Positions 1 to 6,634 of a DNA stretch of 10,026 nucleotides are shown here, one piece after another. The stretch's first letter is position 1. Each line of letters begins with the position of its first letter. The stretch covers positions 1-10,026 of the forward strand of contig CAJJMF010000088.1 in assembly GCA_905192805.1 (NCBI GenBank), written 5' to 3'. The stretch is from an uncultured Sutterella sp. (GTDB lineage Bacteria; Pseudomonadota; Gammaproteobacteria; Burkholderiales; Burkholderiaceae_F). The position numbers and the translations under genes were made by a program. The notes under the pieces were generated by a model that worked only from the letters and a program-made list of their open reading frames with translations, ran no database searches and was not told where the DNA came from.

Positions 1-2
1 GC

Positions 3-44
3 GAGAGTTTGGGGGCGATCCAAGAAGGGGCTGAGCGCGATTAA
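3..44 (+). CDS. Possible 3' end of a convergent gene
   Basis: In frame 3 the first bases read as a short tail (SLGAIQEGAERD) ending in TAA at 42-44, before the terminator hairpin at 74-114. The wording looks like an ordinary protein C-terminus, and a convergent gene would explain why the hairpin has T-runs on both strands. Two other forward frames are also open for part of this stretch (stops at 32-34 and 73-75), so the choice of frame is a guess. The fragment is too short to assign to a family. Confidence 0.25.
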   Translation, partial: ESLGAIQEGAERD

Positions 45-73
45 CCTCCTTCTTATTCACGACCCAAGGCAAT

Positions 74-114
74 AAAAAATCCAACCGTGAACGAATCACG
101 GTTGGATTATTTTT
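74..114 (-). terminator. Bidirectional intrinsic terminator after the lipoprotein gene
   Basis: A perfect 13-bp stem (78-90 pairing with 96-108) closes a 5-nt loop (91-95). On the minus strand it is followed by a U-run from the A-tract at 74-79, and on the plus strand by the T-run at 110-114. It begins 24 nt past the stop of the lipoprotein gene on the minus strand. The two-sided T-runs suggest that it also stops a convergent plus-strand transcript. Confidence 0.88.
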
Positions 115-137
115 AGCGTGTCAAGAAGGATGTGCGC

Positions 138-1457
138 TTATTTCTTTGCGCGGCTCTTCGTGACTTTCTTTTGCACAGCCTTACGCGAGGCCTTCTTCGG
201 CTGCTTTAAGGTCTTCACCGGAACCGCCTTGGGAGCATTGGCAGCATCGATCGCTTTGGCACGACGTAAGACGTCATTTTCGTTAGCGGCTTCCCACTTT
301 GCACGCGCCGGAGCCACTTCGGCTAAAGCCGCTTCGATCGCTTTGGCAGCGACATCATTGAAGCGATACTGACCGTTACGCACCGGAGCGCCCTTTTGCC
401 AAACATAGACCGGCACGGCACGCGTTTGCGAGCCAACTTCCATTTCCGCAATGCCCGTGAGCAAGTGGGAACGGTTTTCTTCGGTCATCCCAAAGCTGGC
501 GGCCGGGATGTTACCCGGGAAATCAAACGCCAAGACACGCGTACCGTTGATCGTGGTGAGATTCCACTTGGCTTCGGCTAACACGTCTGGGCGATCTTTG
601 GCACAGAAGACCGTATCTTTCTTCGCGGCATAGAGCTTCACTTTGCCGTCTTGGTCTTCTTCCACGCGCTTACCCTTGACCGTCTTCACGTTCGGTTTGA
701 TCGCTTGATCAAAGATCATGCCCATGGGCTGAACGACGTTACCCGACAAGAAGCGTAAGCAGTAGGGGGTAGCGCTTGAGAAACGCTGCGAGAATTCGGC
801 AATGCTGTCTGAACCCGTAAAGGCTTGCAAATTCGGCACTAATACCTCATCTTTATCCACCCAAAGTGTGGTGGCATAGGCGATGGAACCTTTGGGGAAC
901 TTTTCGTTGCCCGACATAAAGCGAGCGGACATGCTCGGCTGATTGCCACGCGTACGTAAGAATTCACGCACGGCTAAACCCGACACGTCGAAGGCTTCGA
1001 CCTTCATGTTGATCTTCATATCGGGATGGTCACCGTAGGTAATTTGCAAGTTACCGTTACGGGCCACATCTGCATAGAGCAGCTTTTCAGGTTTGACGGC
1101 CTGACCGCTATAAAGTAACGCTTCAGCACCAGTACCCCAGGAGAGGCCATGAACCACGCCAGCACCAAAGGATTCCTTCACGAGGTAGTGATCCTTGCTT
1201 GCTTTGTCCTGCACCAAGAACATATGGGCCGGCTTGTCGTCATCAAAGAAGTACATCCCAGCGCCAGTGAGCGCTTGCACGGCCGAAATATCCAGACGTG
1301 ACGCAGCCGGCAGGGCTAAGGGAGCAGAGGCGCCAACATTAGAGAAGTCGGCGGCGCTAGCGGGGCCGCCCGTGAACTGAGCACAGCCCGATAACAGGAA
1401 GAGGCCACAAGCGGCCAGCGAACCCAAGAGTGCTTTCTGGGCAAATAAACGATTCAT
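138..1457 (-). CDS. Predicted lipoprotein of unknown function with Lys/Ala-rich C-terminal tail
   Basis: This is a 439-residue protein of no family I recognise. The N-terminus is a clear type II signal peptide: Arg3 and Lys8, a hydrophobic stretch at about 9-22, and the lipobox LLSGC ending at Cys25, so it should be lipidated and anchored to a membrane facing the periplasm. The residue after the cysteine is Ala, so there is no Asp+2 inner-membrane retention signal. The body (about 45-390) is mixed alpha/beta in character, with two cysteines (233 and 285) that could form a disulfide. The last 45 or so residues (from about 392) are rich in Lys and Ala and low in acidic residues, like a segment that binds peptidoglycan, nucleic acid or an anionic surface. 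The ATG start is supported by AAGGA about 9 nt upstream. It is monocistronic: a terminator separates it from adk and another follows it. It may be restricted to the organism's own lineage. Confidence 0.85.
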   Translation of the reverse strand: MNRLFAQKALLGSLAACGLFLLSGCAQFTGGPASAADFSNVGASAPLALPAASRLDISAVQALTGAGMYFFDDDKPAHMFLVQDKASKDHYLVKESFGAGVVHGLSWGTGAEALLYSGQAVKPEKLLYADVARNGNLQITYGDHPDMKINMKVEAFDVSGLAVREFLRTRGNQPSMSARFMSGNEKFPKGSIAYATTLWVDKDEVLVPNLQAFTGSDSIAEFSQRFSSATPYCLRFLSGNVVQPMGMIFDQAIKPNVKTVKGKRVEEDQDGKVKLYAAKKDTVFCAKDRPDVLAEAKWNLTTINGTRVLAFDFPGNIPAASFGMTEENRSHLLTGIAEMEVGSQTRAVPVYVWQKGAPVRNGQYRFNDVAAKAIEAALAEVAPARAKWEAANENDVLRRAKAIDAANAPKAVPVKTLKQPKKASRKAVQKKVTKSRAKK

Positions 1458-1521
1458 GTCCTTGAATCCTTTTTTTGATGAAATTGATTAAACACGCGTG
1501 ACTATGACGTGCTGTGTTCGT

Positions 1522-1550
1522 TTTTTACACGCTTTTTTGAAGTGTCGCAA
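1522..1550 (-). promoter_or_regulatory. Candidate promoter of the lipoprotein gene
   Basis: Read on the minus strand, TTGCGA (1550-1545) is separated by 17 nt from TAAAAA (1527-1522), giving a start near 1515 and a leader of roughly 58 nt. A promoter is needed somewhere in 1458-1620, because the adk terminator lies just upstream. The match to consensus is only moderate, and the region is AT-rich enough to give rivals, for example TTGCAA further upstream. The rest of the 226-bp spacer shows nothing else. Confidence 0.3.
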
Positions 1551-1620
1551 GTTAAAAAATGACGGCTATCAAAGGAGAAAAGAAAATTTGCAATTTTTCT
1601 GTATCCCAGTCTCGTCGATA

Positions 1621-1660
1621 GAAAAACGAGTCCATTTCTTCATCGAGAAATGGACTCGTT
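1621..1660 (-). terminator. Intrinsic terminator of adk
   Basis: A perfect 15-bp stem (1660-1646 with 1639-1625) has a 6-nt loop (1640-1645). The minus strand continues directly into a U-run from the A-tract 1622-1626. It starts 23 nt after the adk stop codon. It isolates adk from the lipoprotein gene downstream. Confidence 0.92.
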
Positions 1661-1683
1661 GGAACCGATAACGCGGTGGTGGA

Positions 1684-2343
1684 TTACTTGGCGCCCAAGG
1701 CAGCAAAGATCTCAGCGGTGATCTTGTCAATGGCACCTAAACCCGAAATCGACACGTACTTCGGAGCGGTGGCGTCGCCACTCTGGGCGAGGTCACGGTA
1801 AAAGCCTACCAAGGCTTCCGTCTGGTTATGGTAGACCCCCAAGCGCTTTAAGACGACTTCTTCACGGTCATCATCGCGCTGGATCAACGGATCGCCCGTG
1901 ATATCGTCCTTACCTTCGACTTTGGGCGGGTTGTACTTGATGTGGTACGTACGACCCGAGACCGGATCCACACGGCGCCCCGACATACGTTCGACGATTT
2001 CTTCATCGGGCACTTGGATTTCCAAAACGAAGTCGATCGGAATACCCGCATCCTTCAACGCCTGAGCTTGAGGAATCGTACGGGGGAAGCCATCAAACAA
2101 GGCGCCATTGGCCGCATCGGGTTGCGTTAAGCGATCTTTCACCAAACCAATGATGATGTCGTCCGAGACCAACTGACCCTTGTCCATGATTTCTTTGGCG
2201 GCTAAGCCGAGCGGTGTTCCCGCTTTGACCGCAGCACGAAGCATGTCGCCCGTGGAGATCTGGGGAATGCCAAATTTTTCACAAATAAACTTAGCCTGAG
2301 TACCTTTCCCTGCACCCGGAGGCCCAATGAGAATCAAACGCAT
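1684..2343 (-). CDS. adk: Adenylate kinase
   Basis: Cytoplasmic adenylate kinase interconverts ATP + AMP and two ADP, balancing the adenylate pool. The 219 residues match the long bacterial form. The P-loop GPPGAGKGT is at 7-15, the AMP-binding segment STGDMLRA at 30-37, DGFPRT at 84-89, and the LID domain spans about 122-159 with Arg123, Arg156 and Arg167 in the expected catalytic places. The LID has no cysteines, so it is the zinc-free Gram-negative type. The wording around FICEKFGIPQISTGDMLRAAVKAGTPLG is typical of Burkholderiales. The ATG start has GGAG 7 nt upstream. It is followed by a strong terminator and preceded by its own candidate promoter. No clear terminator separates it from the ABC permease gene upstream, so some read-through from that operon is possible. 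Confidence 0.98.
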   Translation of the reverse strand: MRLILIGPPGAGKGTQAKFICEKFGIPQISTGDMLRAAVKAGTPLGLAAKEIMDKGQLVSDDIIIGLVKDRLTQPDAANGALFDGFPRTIPQAQALKDAGIPIDFVLEIQVPDEEIVERMSGRRVDPVSGRTYHIKYNPPKVEGKDDITGDPLIQRDDDREEVVLKRLGVYHNQTEALVGFYRDLAQSGDATAPKYVSISGLGAIDKITAEIFAALGAK

Positions 2344-2386
2344 AAATCACTCCAATAGTTAAAGCAGTTGACTTGGGTTGGGTGGA

Positions 2387-2463
2387 TTCACGGGAAAACA
2401 TTGGGGACACCGTGAAGCACCCCGGTCCTCTCAGTGGTATTAGTATTAACCCGTACAGAGGAC
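2387..2463 (-). other. Structured 5' leader of adk (two inverted repeats)
   Basis: The predicted adk leader is about 125 nt long and contains two separate 7-bp perfect inverted repeats. The first, in transcript order, is GTCCTCT (2463-2457) with AGAGGAC (2431-2425) around a 25-nt loop. The second is TTCACGG (2416-2410) with CCGTGAA (2393-2387) around a 16-nt loop. The loops are large, so stability is uncertain, and I recognise no known riboswitch or ribosomal leader. The whole 205-bp gap 2344-2548 contains no credible gene. Confidence 0.3.
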
Positions 2464-2474
2464 GTGTAATGGGT

Positions 2475-2503
2475 ATTCTAACGGGAATACACCGCATTGA
2501 CTA
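2475..2503 (-). promoter_or_regulatory. Candidate promoter of adk with overlapping palindrome
   Basis: On the minus strand TAGTCA (2503-2498; four of six bases match TTGACA) is followed after exactly 17 nt by TAGAAT (2480-2475; five of six match TATAAT). Transcription would begin near 2468. The inverted repeat GTATTC-N6-GAATAC (2490-2473) covers the -10 element, the geometry of a repressor site, although six bases per arm could arise by chance. Confidence 0.4.
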
Positions 2504-2548
2504 GAGCCAATGGCGACCTTTACTTGTTTTTTCACCATCTTTTGGAGG

Positions 2549-3307
2549 TTAGGCGCGGATTTTCCATCCTTTGGCTAATAATCCCAGTGCCACGGCCATA
2601 CTCAACGCCGTAAAAAGCAACACCACGGTGAGGCTCACGGTGGGATCGGTGGTTTGTGTTCCTAAAAAACCCGCTCGAAAACCTTCGACTAAATAGTAAA
2701 ACGGATTCCATTCGCTCACCTCTTTCCAAAGCGGTGGCAGGGAATTGGTCGAATAAAAAACGCCGGACAAAAAGGTGAGTGGCATGATCACAAAATTTTG
2801 TACTGCCCCCATTTGGTCATACTTATCGGCCCAAAGGGCAGTAATCAGCCCAAAACTGGCCATAATGAAGGTTCCCGAAAGTCCAAAGGCGATCAATAAA
2901 CCTGGGGCTTTGACGGGGGGAGTGGCCCAGAGTAGGCACACGGCATAGAGTCCGAGCCCGACCAAAATGGCACGCAGGGCCGAGGCAAGGAGGTAGGCCA
3001 GCCCTAAAACGGCACCCGGGATTTGGGGCATCAATAAAAACGTCAAACTCCCCCCAATTTTGGCTTGAATGAGGGAGCTCGCCGTATTCGCAAAGGCGTT
3101 TTGTAAGACCGACATCATGATGAGCCCGGGGATGATGAAGTCGATATAGCGCACCCCTTCATAGAGCGGAAGGTGTTTGGAGAGCGCTTCGCCAAAAATC
3201 ACTAAGTAGAGGAGTCCCGTGAGAATCGGTGCCACGAGGGTATGGAGTCCAATACGCATAAACCGACGGGTTTCTTTCACTAACACCGTCCAAAAAGGCG
3301 TCCACAT
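2549..3307 (-). CDS. yadH: ABC-2 type exporter permease, YadH-like
   Basis: This 252-residue inner-membrane permease of the ABC-2 family is the expected partner of the ATPase encoded immediately upstream. About six hydrophobic segments are visible (roughly 22-38, 58-75, 96-125, 132-158, 170-187 and 225-244). The family signature runs from about 174 to 216: MPLTFLSGVFYS, then LPPLW and WNPFYYLVEGFRAGFLG, closely resembling E. coli YadH. The substrate is unknown; YadGH itself has no firmly established cargo. Its ATG overlaps the ATPase stop by one base (TAATG), with a near-perfect Shine-Dalgarno sequence at 3311-3321, so the two are translationally coupled. It is the last gene of the long run; no T-tailed hairpin follows it. 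Confidence 0.93.
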   Translation of the reverse strand: MWTPFWTVLVKETRRFMRIGLHTLVAPILTGLLYLVIFGEALSKHLPLYEGVRYIDFIIPGLIMMSVLQNAFANTASSLIQAKIGGSLTFLLMPQIPGAVLGLAYLLASALRAILVGLGLYAVCLLWATPPVKAPGLLIAFGLSGTFIMASFGLITALWADKYDQMGAVQNFVIMPLTFLSGVFYSTNSLPPLWKEVSEWNPFYYLVEGFRAGFLGTQTTDPTVSLTVVLLFTALSMAVALGLLAKGWKIRA

Positions 3308-4227
3308 TATTCACCTCCTTTGCCCGTGAGCCGCAAAAAGACATCTTCGAGGTTCGCTTCGCGAATCTGCAGCGATGAAATCGGGGTTCCTTGCCGGCGA
3401 AATGCGCTCAAGATCAGTTCTGCCGTCTGCGCATCCGGGGCCCGGAACGTGAGTTCAGGGCCCCGCCGTCCCACCAGAAGTGAGGCGATCTCACTCGGTA
3501 CGTCCCCTTCGGTGAGACGACACATGAGGCGACGTTCATTGGCTTGCTCTAAAAGGACTTCGGTGCGATCGAGTGCGACCACCCGTCCTTTTTGCATAAT
3601 GGCAACACGTGAACACATGGCTTGCGCCTCTTCTAAGTAGTGGGTGGTCAACACGACGGTCGTTCCTTGCGCGTGCAGTCGACCAATTAATTGCCACAAG
3701 TTGTCGCGCAACTCCACATCGACCCCTGCGGTGGGTTCATCGAGCACAACAATACGGGGGCGATGGACAAGTGCTTGGGCTACCAGTACACGGCGTTTCA
3801 TACCGCCCGAGAGCTGACGCACGAGCGTATCGGCTTTGTTACGCAAATCGAGCGCGTCGAGCAGTTCGTCGATCCAGGCATCATTGCGGGATACCCCCCA
3901 GTAACCCGATTGGTAGCGTAAGGTTTCGCGAACGGTCAAAAATAAGTCAAAGGTGATTTCTTGAGGAACGACCCCTAAGTTGAGCGCTGCTTGACGGGGT
4001 TTGCGGCGCACATCGAGTCCCAGAATTTCAATGCGTCCCCGTGTCAATGAGAGTAACCCTGCCATGGCATTGATGAGCGTACTTTTCCCGGCCCCGTTGG
4101 GGCCCAATAGCGCAAAAAACTCACCCTCATCAATGCGCAAGGTCACATCATCGAGTGCCACGACGCCCGTCGTATAACGTTTGTGGGCAGCATCGACCCA
4201 GATGGCTGGAGAGGAAGTGTTAAACAT
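3307..4227 (-). CDS. yadG: ABC exporter ATP-binding protein, YadG-like
   Basis: This is the cytoplasmic ATPase subunit of an ABC-2 exporter, about 306 residues from the ATG at 4227 and close to the length of E. coli YadG. Counted from that ATG, Walker A GPNGAGKST is at 42-50, the Q-loop glutamine in VVPQE at 89, the signature LSGGMKRR at 139-146, Walker B IVVLDEPTAGVD from 159, and the switch histidine in LTTHYLEEA at 196. GVVPQE, GYWGV and LSGGMKRR are YadG-like wording. The open frame extends upstream to a TTG at 4236 that overlaps the tonB stop as TTGA; this is a possible alternative start three codons longer, but neither start has a strong ribosome-binding site, and translation is probably coupled to tonB. 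Its place in the run suggests co-expression with haem uptake; a role there is inference only. Confidence 0.93.
   Translation of the reverse strand: MFNTSSPAIWVDAAHKRYTTGVVALDDVTLRIDEGEFFALLGPNGAGKSTLINAMAGLLSLTRGRIEILGLDVRRKPRQAALNLGVVPQEITFDLFLTVRETLRYQSGYWGVSRNDAWIDELLDALDLRNKADTLVRQLSGGMKRRVLVAQALVHRPRIVVLDEPTAGVDVELRDNLWQLIGRLHAQGTTVVLTTHYLEEAQAMCSRVAIMQKGRVVALDRTEVLLEQANERRLMCRLTEGDVPSEIASLLVGRRGPELTFRAPDAQTAELILSAFRRQGTPISSLQIREANLEDVFLRLTGKGGE
3311..3321 (-). promoter_or_regulatory. Strong Shine-Dalgarno sequence for yadH
   Basis: AAAGGAGGTGA lies inside the end of the yadG coding region, just before the TAATG stop/start overlap. It is almost a full complement of the 16S rRNA tail and much stronger than the other ribosome-binding sites in this run. 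It fixes the yadH start at 3307. Confidence 0.85.
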
Positions 4228-4232
4228 ACGCG

Positions 4233-5036
4233 TCAATCGTCCAGGGTAAAAACAATCGGAATGTGAATCGTCCTCGGTCCCGAGAGTTTTGTCACGAGAC
4301 CCCGTAGGGGTTGAGCCGCTTCGAGCGCTGCCTGTTGCAAGAGTCGAGACGGGTGGCCCGAAGCGAGCGATACGTCACTCACTTTACCAGAGGAATCTAA
4401 CGTAACGCTGATGGTGAGGCGTCCCGTTTCATTATTCTGGCGAGCCCGTCGAGGATAGTGCTTGTGCTCATTGACGATGGCAATTAAGCGATGCAATTCC
4501 GCTACCTCCTGATCGGCCGTGTGTCGGGGAGCTGCTTGAGGAGGGGCGGCGGGGGCTTCGGGGACACTCGCCTCACTTTGACTTGTGAGGGCGGTGCTCG
4601 GAGTGAGTGCCTGGGGCAGGTGGCTGGGCTGAGTGGCGTTCGCACGAGCGCTCACCGTGGCACGCTTAGGTTTGGGGCGAACCACTCGTTGGGGTTTAGG
4701 CACCACGGGGGGAGGCACGTCCGCTTGGGGAGCGGTGGCACTCACGGTTTGCTTGACAACGGGGGCGGGCAGCTCGGGTTCTGGCACGGGTGCGGTGGCA
4801 GGCACGTCGCTCGGACCCGCTTTCGGAATCGGTTCCGAGGTCACGACAGGACGGGGAGCGCTGAGGACTTCAATGGCGAGCACGGTGGAGACGTCGAGCG
4901 TGGGGGCTGCCGCCACTTTGGGCGTTAAGCTGGGGGCGAGTCCTACATAGGTGCCCAGCCCCAGGACGCCTAACGTCATGGTGAGCCAACGCGCGCGTTG
5001 CCGTGCCCGCTCAAAGTCGGTGGCGACGGCCTTCAT
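4233..5036 (-). CDS. tonB: TonB energy transducer
   Basis: TonB spans the periplasm and passes proton-motive force from ExbB-ExbD to outer-membrane receptors. The 267 residues show the usual order: a basic cytoplasmic N-terminus (ERARQRARW), one membrane anchor at about 17-34, a long Pro/Ala/Val-rich periplasmic arm (about 60-170, with a Lys-Pro stretch PKPQRVVRPKPKR near 113-125), and a C-terminal TonB domain from about 178 containing the YPRRAR motif (194-199), GRLTISVTLDSSGKV and LQQAALEAA. The anchor contains no histidine, whereas the E. coli anchor has a functionally essential His20. Its ATG overlaps the exbD stop (ATGA), with GGGAGGTG as ribosome-binding site. Its position directly after exbB-exbD and near hutX suggests a TonB dedicated to haem or a related ligand rather than the general one. 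Confidence 0.95.
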   Translation of the reverse strand: MKAVATDFERARQRARWLTMTLGVLGLGTYVGLAPSLTPKVAAAPTLDVSTVLAIEVLSAPRPVVTSEPIPKAGPSDVPATAPVPEPELPAPVVKQTVSATAPQADVPPPVVPKPQRVVRPKPKRATVSARANATQPSHLPQALTPSTALTSQSEASVPEAPAAPPQAAPRHTADQEVAELHRLIAIVNEHKHYPRRARQNNETGRLTISVTLDSSGKVSDVSLASGHPSRLLQQAALEAAQPLRGLVTKLSGPRTIHIPIVFTLDD

Positions 5037-5434
5037 TGCACACCTCCCGAGGGGGTGGTGGAAATGACGAAACGCCCTTCGCGCTTTTGTTTTGCCACTT
5101 CCAAGACCGAAATAAAGTGATGGAAGGGGGCCTCTTGGTCCATGTAAATATTGAGTCGCTGGGCGGGATGTTCATCGAGCGCTGCCGTTAAGGCGTCTAA
5201 GCTACTGGGGGCCTCATTGAGCCAAAAACTCCCGTCGGCCTTCACTGAAAAGAGAATTTCGTCACGCACGGTGTCGGGTTGGGCGTGCTTCGCTTCCGGC
5301 AACACAATGTCTAAGACGGGTTTTGAAAAACTCATCGAGAGCACGAAAAAAATAATGAGCATAAAGAGGCAATCGATCAGAGGGGTCAGATCGATTTGAG
5401 GTTCTTGCTCAAAATCATCAAAAATGTCTTTCAT
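5033..5434 (-). CDS. exbD: Biopolymer transport protein ExbD
   Basis: ExbD is the single-span inner-membrane partner of ExbB. The 133 residues comprise a short cytoplasmic N-terminus with IDLTPLID (14-21), one membrane helix (about 20-37), the LPEA motif (45-48) that begins the periplasmic part, and a periplasmic domain to the end. Asp21 is the membrane aspartate that carries protons, equivalent to E. coli Asp25. Length and layout are normal for the family. The upstream neighbour exbB ends 9 nt before the ATG. The bases in that gap (ACACCCCATC) contain no Shine-Dalgarno sequence, so initiation probably relies on coupling to exbB translation. The stop overlaps the tonB ATG. Confidence 0.96.
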   Translation of the reverse strand: MKDIFDDFEQEPQIDLTPLIDCLFMLIIFFVLSMSFSKPVLDIVLPEAKHAQPDTVRDEILFSVKADGSFWLNEAPSSLDALTAALDEHPAQRLNIYMDQEAPFHHFISVLEVAKQKREGRFVISTTPSGGVQ

Positions 5435-5443
5435 GATGGGGTG

Positions 5444-6076
5444 TTAAGAGCGCTGAGGGATCACTTTGAGGCGTCGGCACACTTCGAGTGCACGGTAGCT
5501 GTGCTCGATGGCTTCGATATGAAAGCCTTTGAATTTCATCGTGAGCCAGTAGTACACCATGAGGGTCGGAATGGCGATCACTAAGCCAAACACCGTGGTA
5601 ATGAGCGCGTTCCAAATGCCCGAGGCGAGCAAAGCGGATTGGGCGTTTTGAGTCGCTGAGAGCGAAGCAAACACATCCATCATGCCCGCTACGGTCCCTA
5701 ATAGCCCCATCAACGGGGAGATGACCGAAATGAGTTTCAGCCAGCAGAGTCCATTACTGACCCGCTTAAAGTTGCGGTAAAAGAGATACCCAACCTCGGC
5801 ACGGATATCGTCGGAGTGAGCACTGTGGGTGGTCACGATATCGTAGATGATCTGTAATAAGGGGTTATGTTTTTGCCCTTGTCGTACCGAAAAACAACGC
5901 TCTTCGCCCCGCTCTAAATCCAGAAAGTCTCGCCGAAAATTCCGCCACACCCGGTTGAGATAAAGGATCTGCGTGAGGGCGATATAAAAGGCTAAAAGAG
6001 CCACCAGTACCAAGGCAACACCGACGGGGCCAATAAAGTGATAGAGCTCCGTCAATCGTGTCAATGCGGTTTGCAT
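5444..6076 (-). CDS. exbB: MotA/TolQ/ExbB proton channel family protein (ExbB)
   Basis: ExbB forms the inner-membrane proton channel with ExbD that energises TonB. The 210-residue protein has three membrane segments (about 15-38, 112-135 and 157-178), with a cytoplasmic loop between the first two. The PLMGLLGTVAGMM motif (121-133) and GIWNALITTVFGLVIAIP (153-170) are the family signatures. Thr128 and Thr161 match the conserved E. coli threonines 148 and 181, but the position of E. coli Glu176 is Asn156 here. Its linkage to exbD and tonB rules in ExbB over TolQ. The ATG lies one base past the flavodoxin stop, with GAGGAG about 8 nt upstream, so the two genes are tightly joined. Confidence 0.95.
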   Translation of the reverse strand: MQTALTRLTELYHFIGPVGVALVLVALLAFYIALTQILYLNRVWRNFRRDFLDLERGEERCFSVRQGQKHNPLLQIIYDIVTTHSAHSDDIRAEVGYLFYRNFKRVSNGLCWLKLISVISPLMGLLGTVAGMMDVFASLSATQNAQSALLASGIWNALITTVFGLVIAIPTLMVYYWLTMKFKGFHIEAIEHSYRALEVCRRLKVIPQRS

Positions 6077-6077
6077 G

Positions 6078-6599
6078 TTAAGACTCCTCGTCGGGCATCA
6101 AGAGCGATCGTGTGGCCGCTACCAGCGCTTGGCAGTCGGCTTCGTCTGGATGGTGTTGCGCTTTGCGGTAGCGCGCTTCACGCTCGGGACTGAGATACCC
6201 GATTTGTTCGGTCACACGACGAAAGACCTCAGGGTCGACTTTCCCCATGGCTAAAAACGTGCCCACCAGGGTGTTACTCTCACCCGCAGCGACTAAGGCT
6301 TCACTTGTTTTTTGCATCCATTCTTGGGACTTCGGGGTATCGGGTTCGCCCCCCATGGTGGCAAAGGCGAAAATATGCTTGTGTTTCAGGCGTGGGGCAA
6401 GGGCTTTCACGGGTTCGGGCGCCATGCCACGATCACACCAAAAACCTAAGAGCACAGGGTTAAAGGACGCTAAATCCTCGGGGGCGGATTCGGGCGTGCA
6501 GAGGGCGCAGCCTGGGTAGGCTTTGTGCAGTGCATTGGCTAACTGAAGGGTATTACCGGTGCGACTGGAGACAATAATGAGCGGATGAGGGTATTGCAT
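6078..6599 (-). CDS. Flavodoxin-family protein, BilS/HmuF type
   Basis: This is a 173-residue cytoplasmic flavodoxin-fold protein. The FMN phosphate loop SRTGNT is at 12-17; LGFWCDRGMA (51-60) and FATMGG (79-84) fall where the isoalloxazine-binding loops should be. The later segments GTFLAMGKVDPE (113-124) and LSPEREARYRKAQHHPDEAD (136-155) match my recollection of the BilS/HmuF subgroup, not an ordinary electron-carrier flavodoxin. In that subgroup, HmuF of Fusobacterium nucleatum works in haem trafficking and anaerobilin reduction beside a radical SAM haem-opening enzyme, and BilS accompanies the bilirubin reductase BilR. With hutX as its neighbour, a role in haem handling is the best inference; no radical SAM partner is in the window. 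The ATG has AAAGG upstream and an 89-nt gap to hutX. Confidence 0.85.
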   Translation of the reverse strand: MQYPHPLIIVSSRTGNTLQLANALHKAYPGCALCTPESAPEDLASFNPVLLGFWCDRGMAPEPVKALAPRLKHKHIFAFATMGGEPDTPKSQEWMQKTSEALVAAGESNTLVGTFLAMGKVDPEVFRRVTEQIGYLSPEREARYRKAQHHPDEADCQALVAATRSLLMPDEES

Positions 6600-6634
6600 A
6601 AAAAGCCTTTATGTGATGTTAGGAATGAATCGGT

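Noticed and set aside
2291..2497. A 68-residue minus-strand frame over the adk leader and the start of adk
   Set aside because: It runs out of frame into adk across the P-loop codons, and its composition looks random. The promoter and leader explanation fits better.
3320..3956. Plus-strand open frames antisense to yadG
   Set aside because: They mirror the ATPase gene, whose Walker A, signature and Walker B motifs are intact. The plus-strand products have a high Arg/Ser composition typical of shadows.
4491..4928. A 145-residue open frame on the plus strand, antisense to tonB
   Set aside because: It is a by-product of the Pro/Ala/Val-rich tonB arm read backwards: a Gly/Arg/His-rich composition with no family character. 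tonB itself is a clear match over its whole length.
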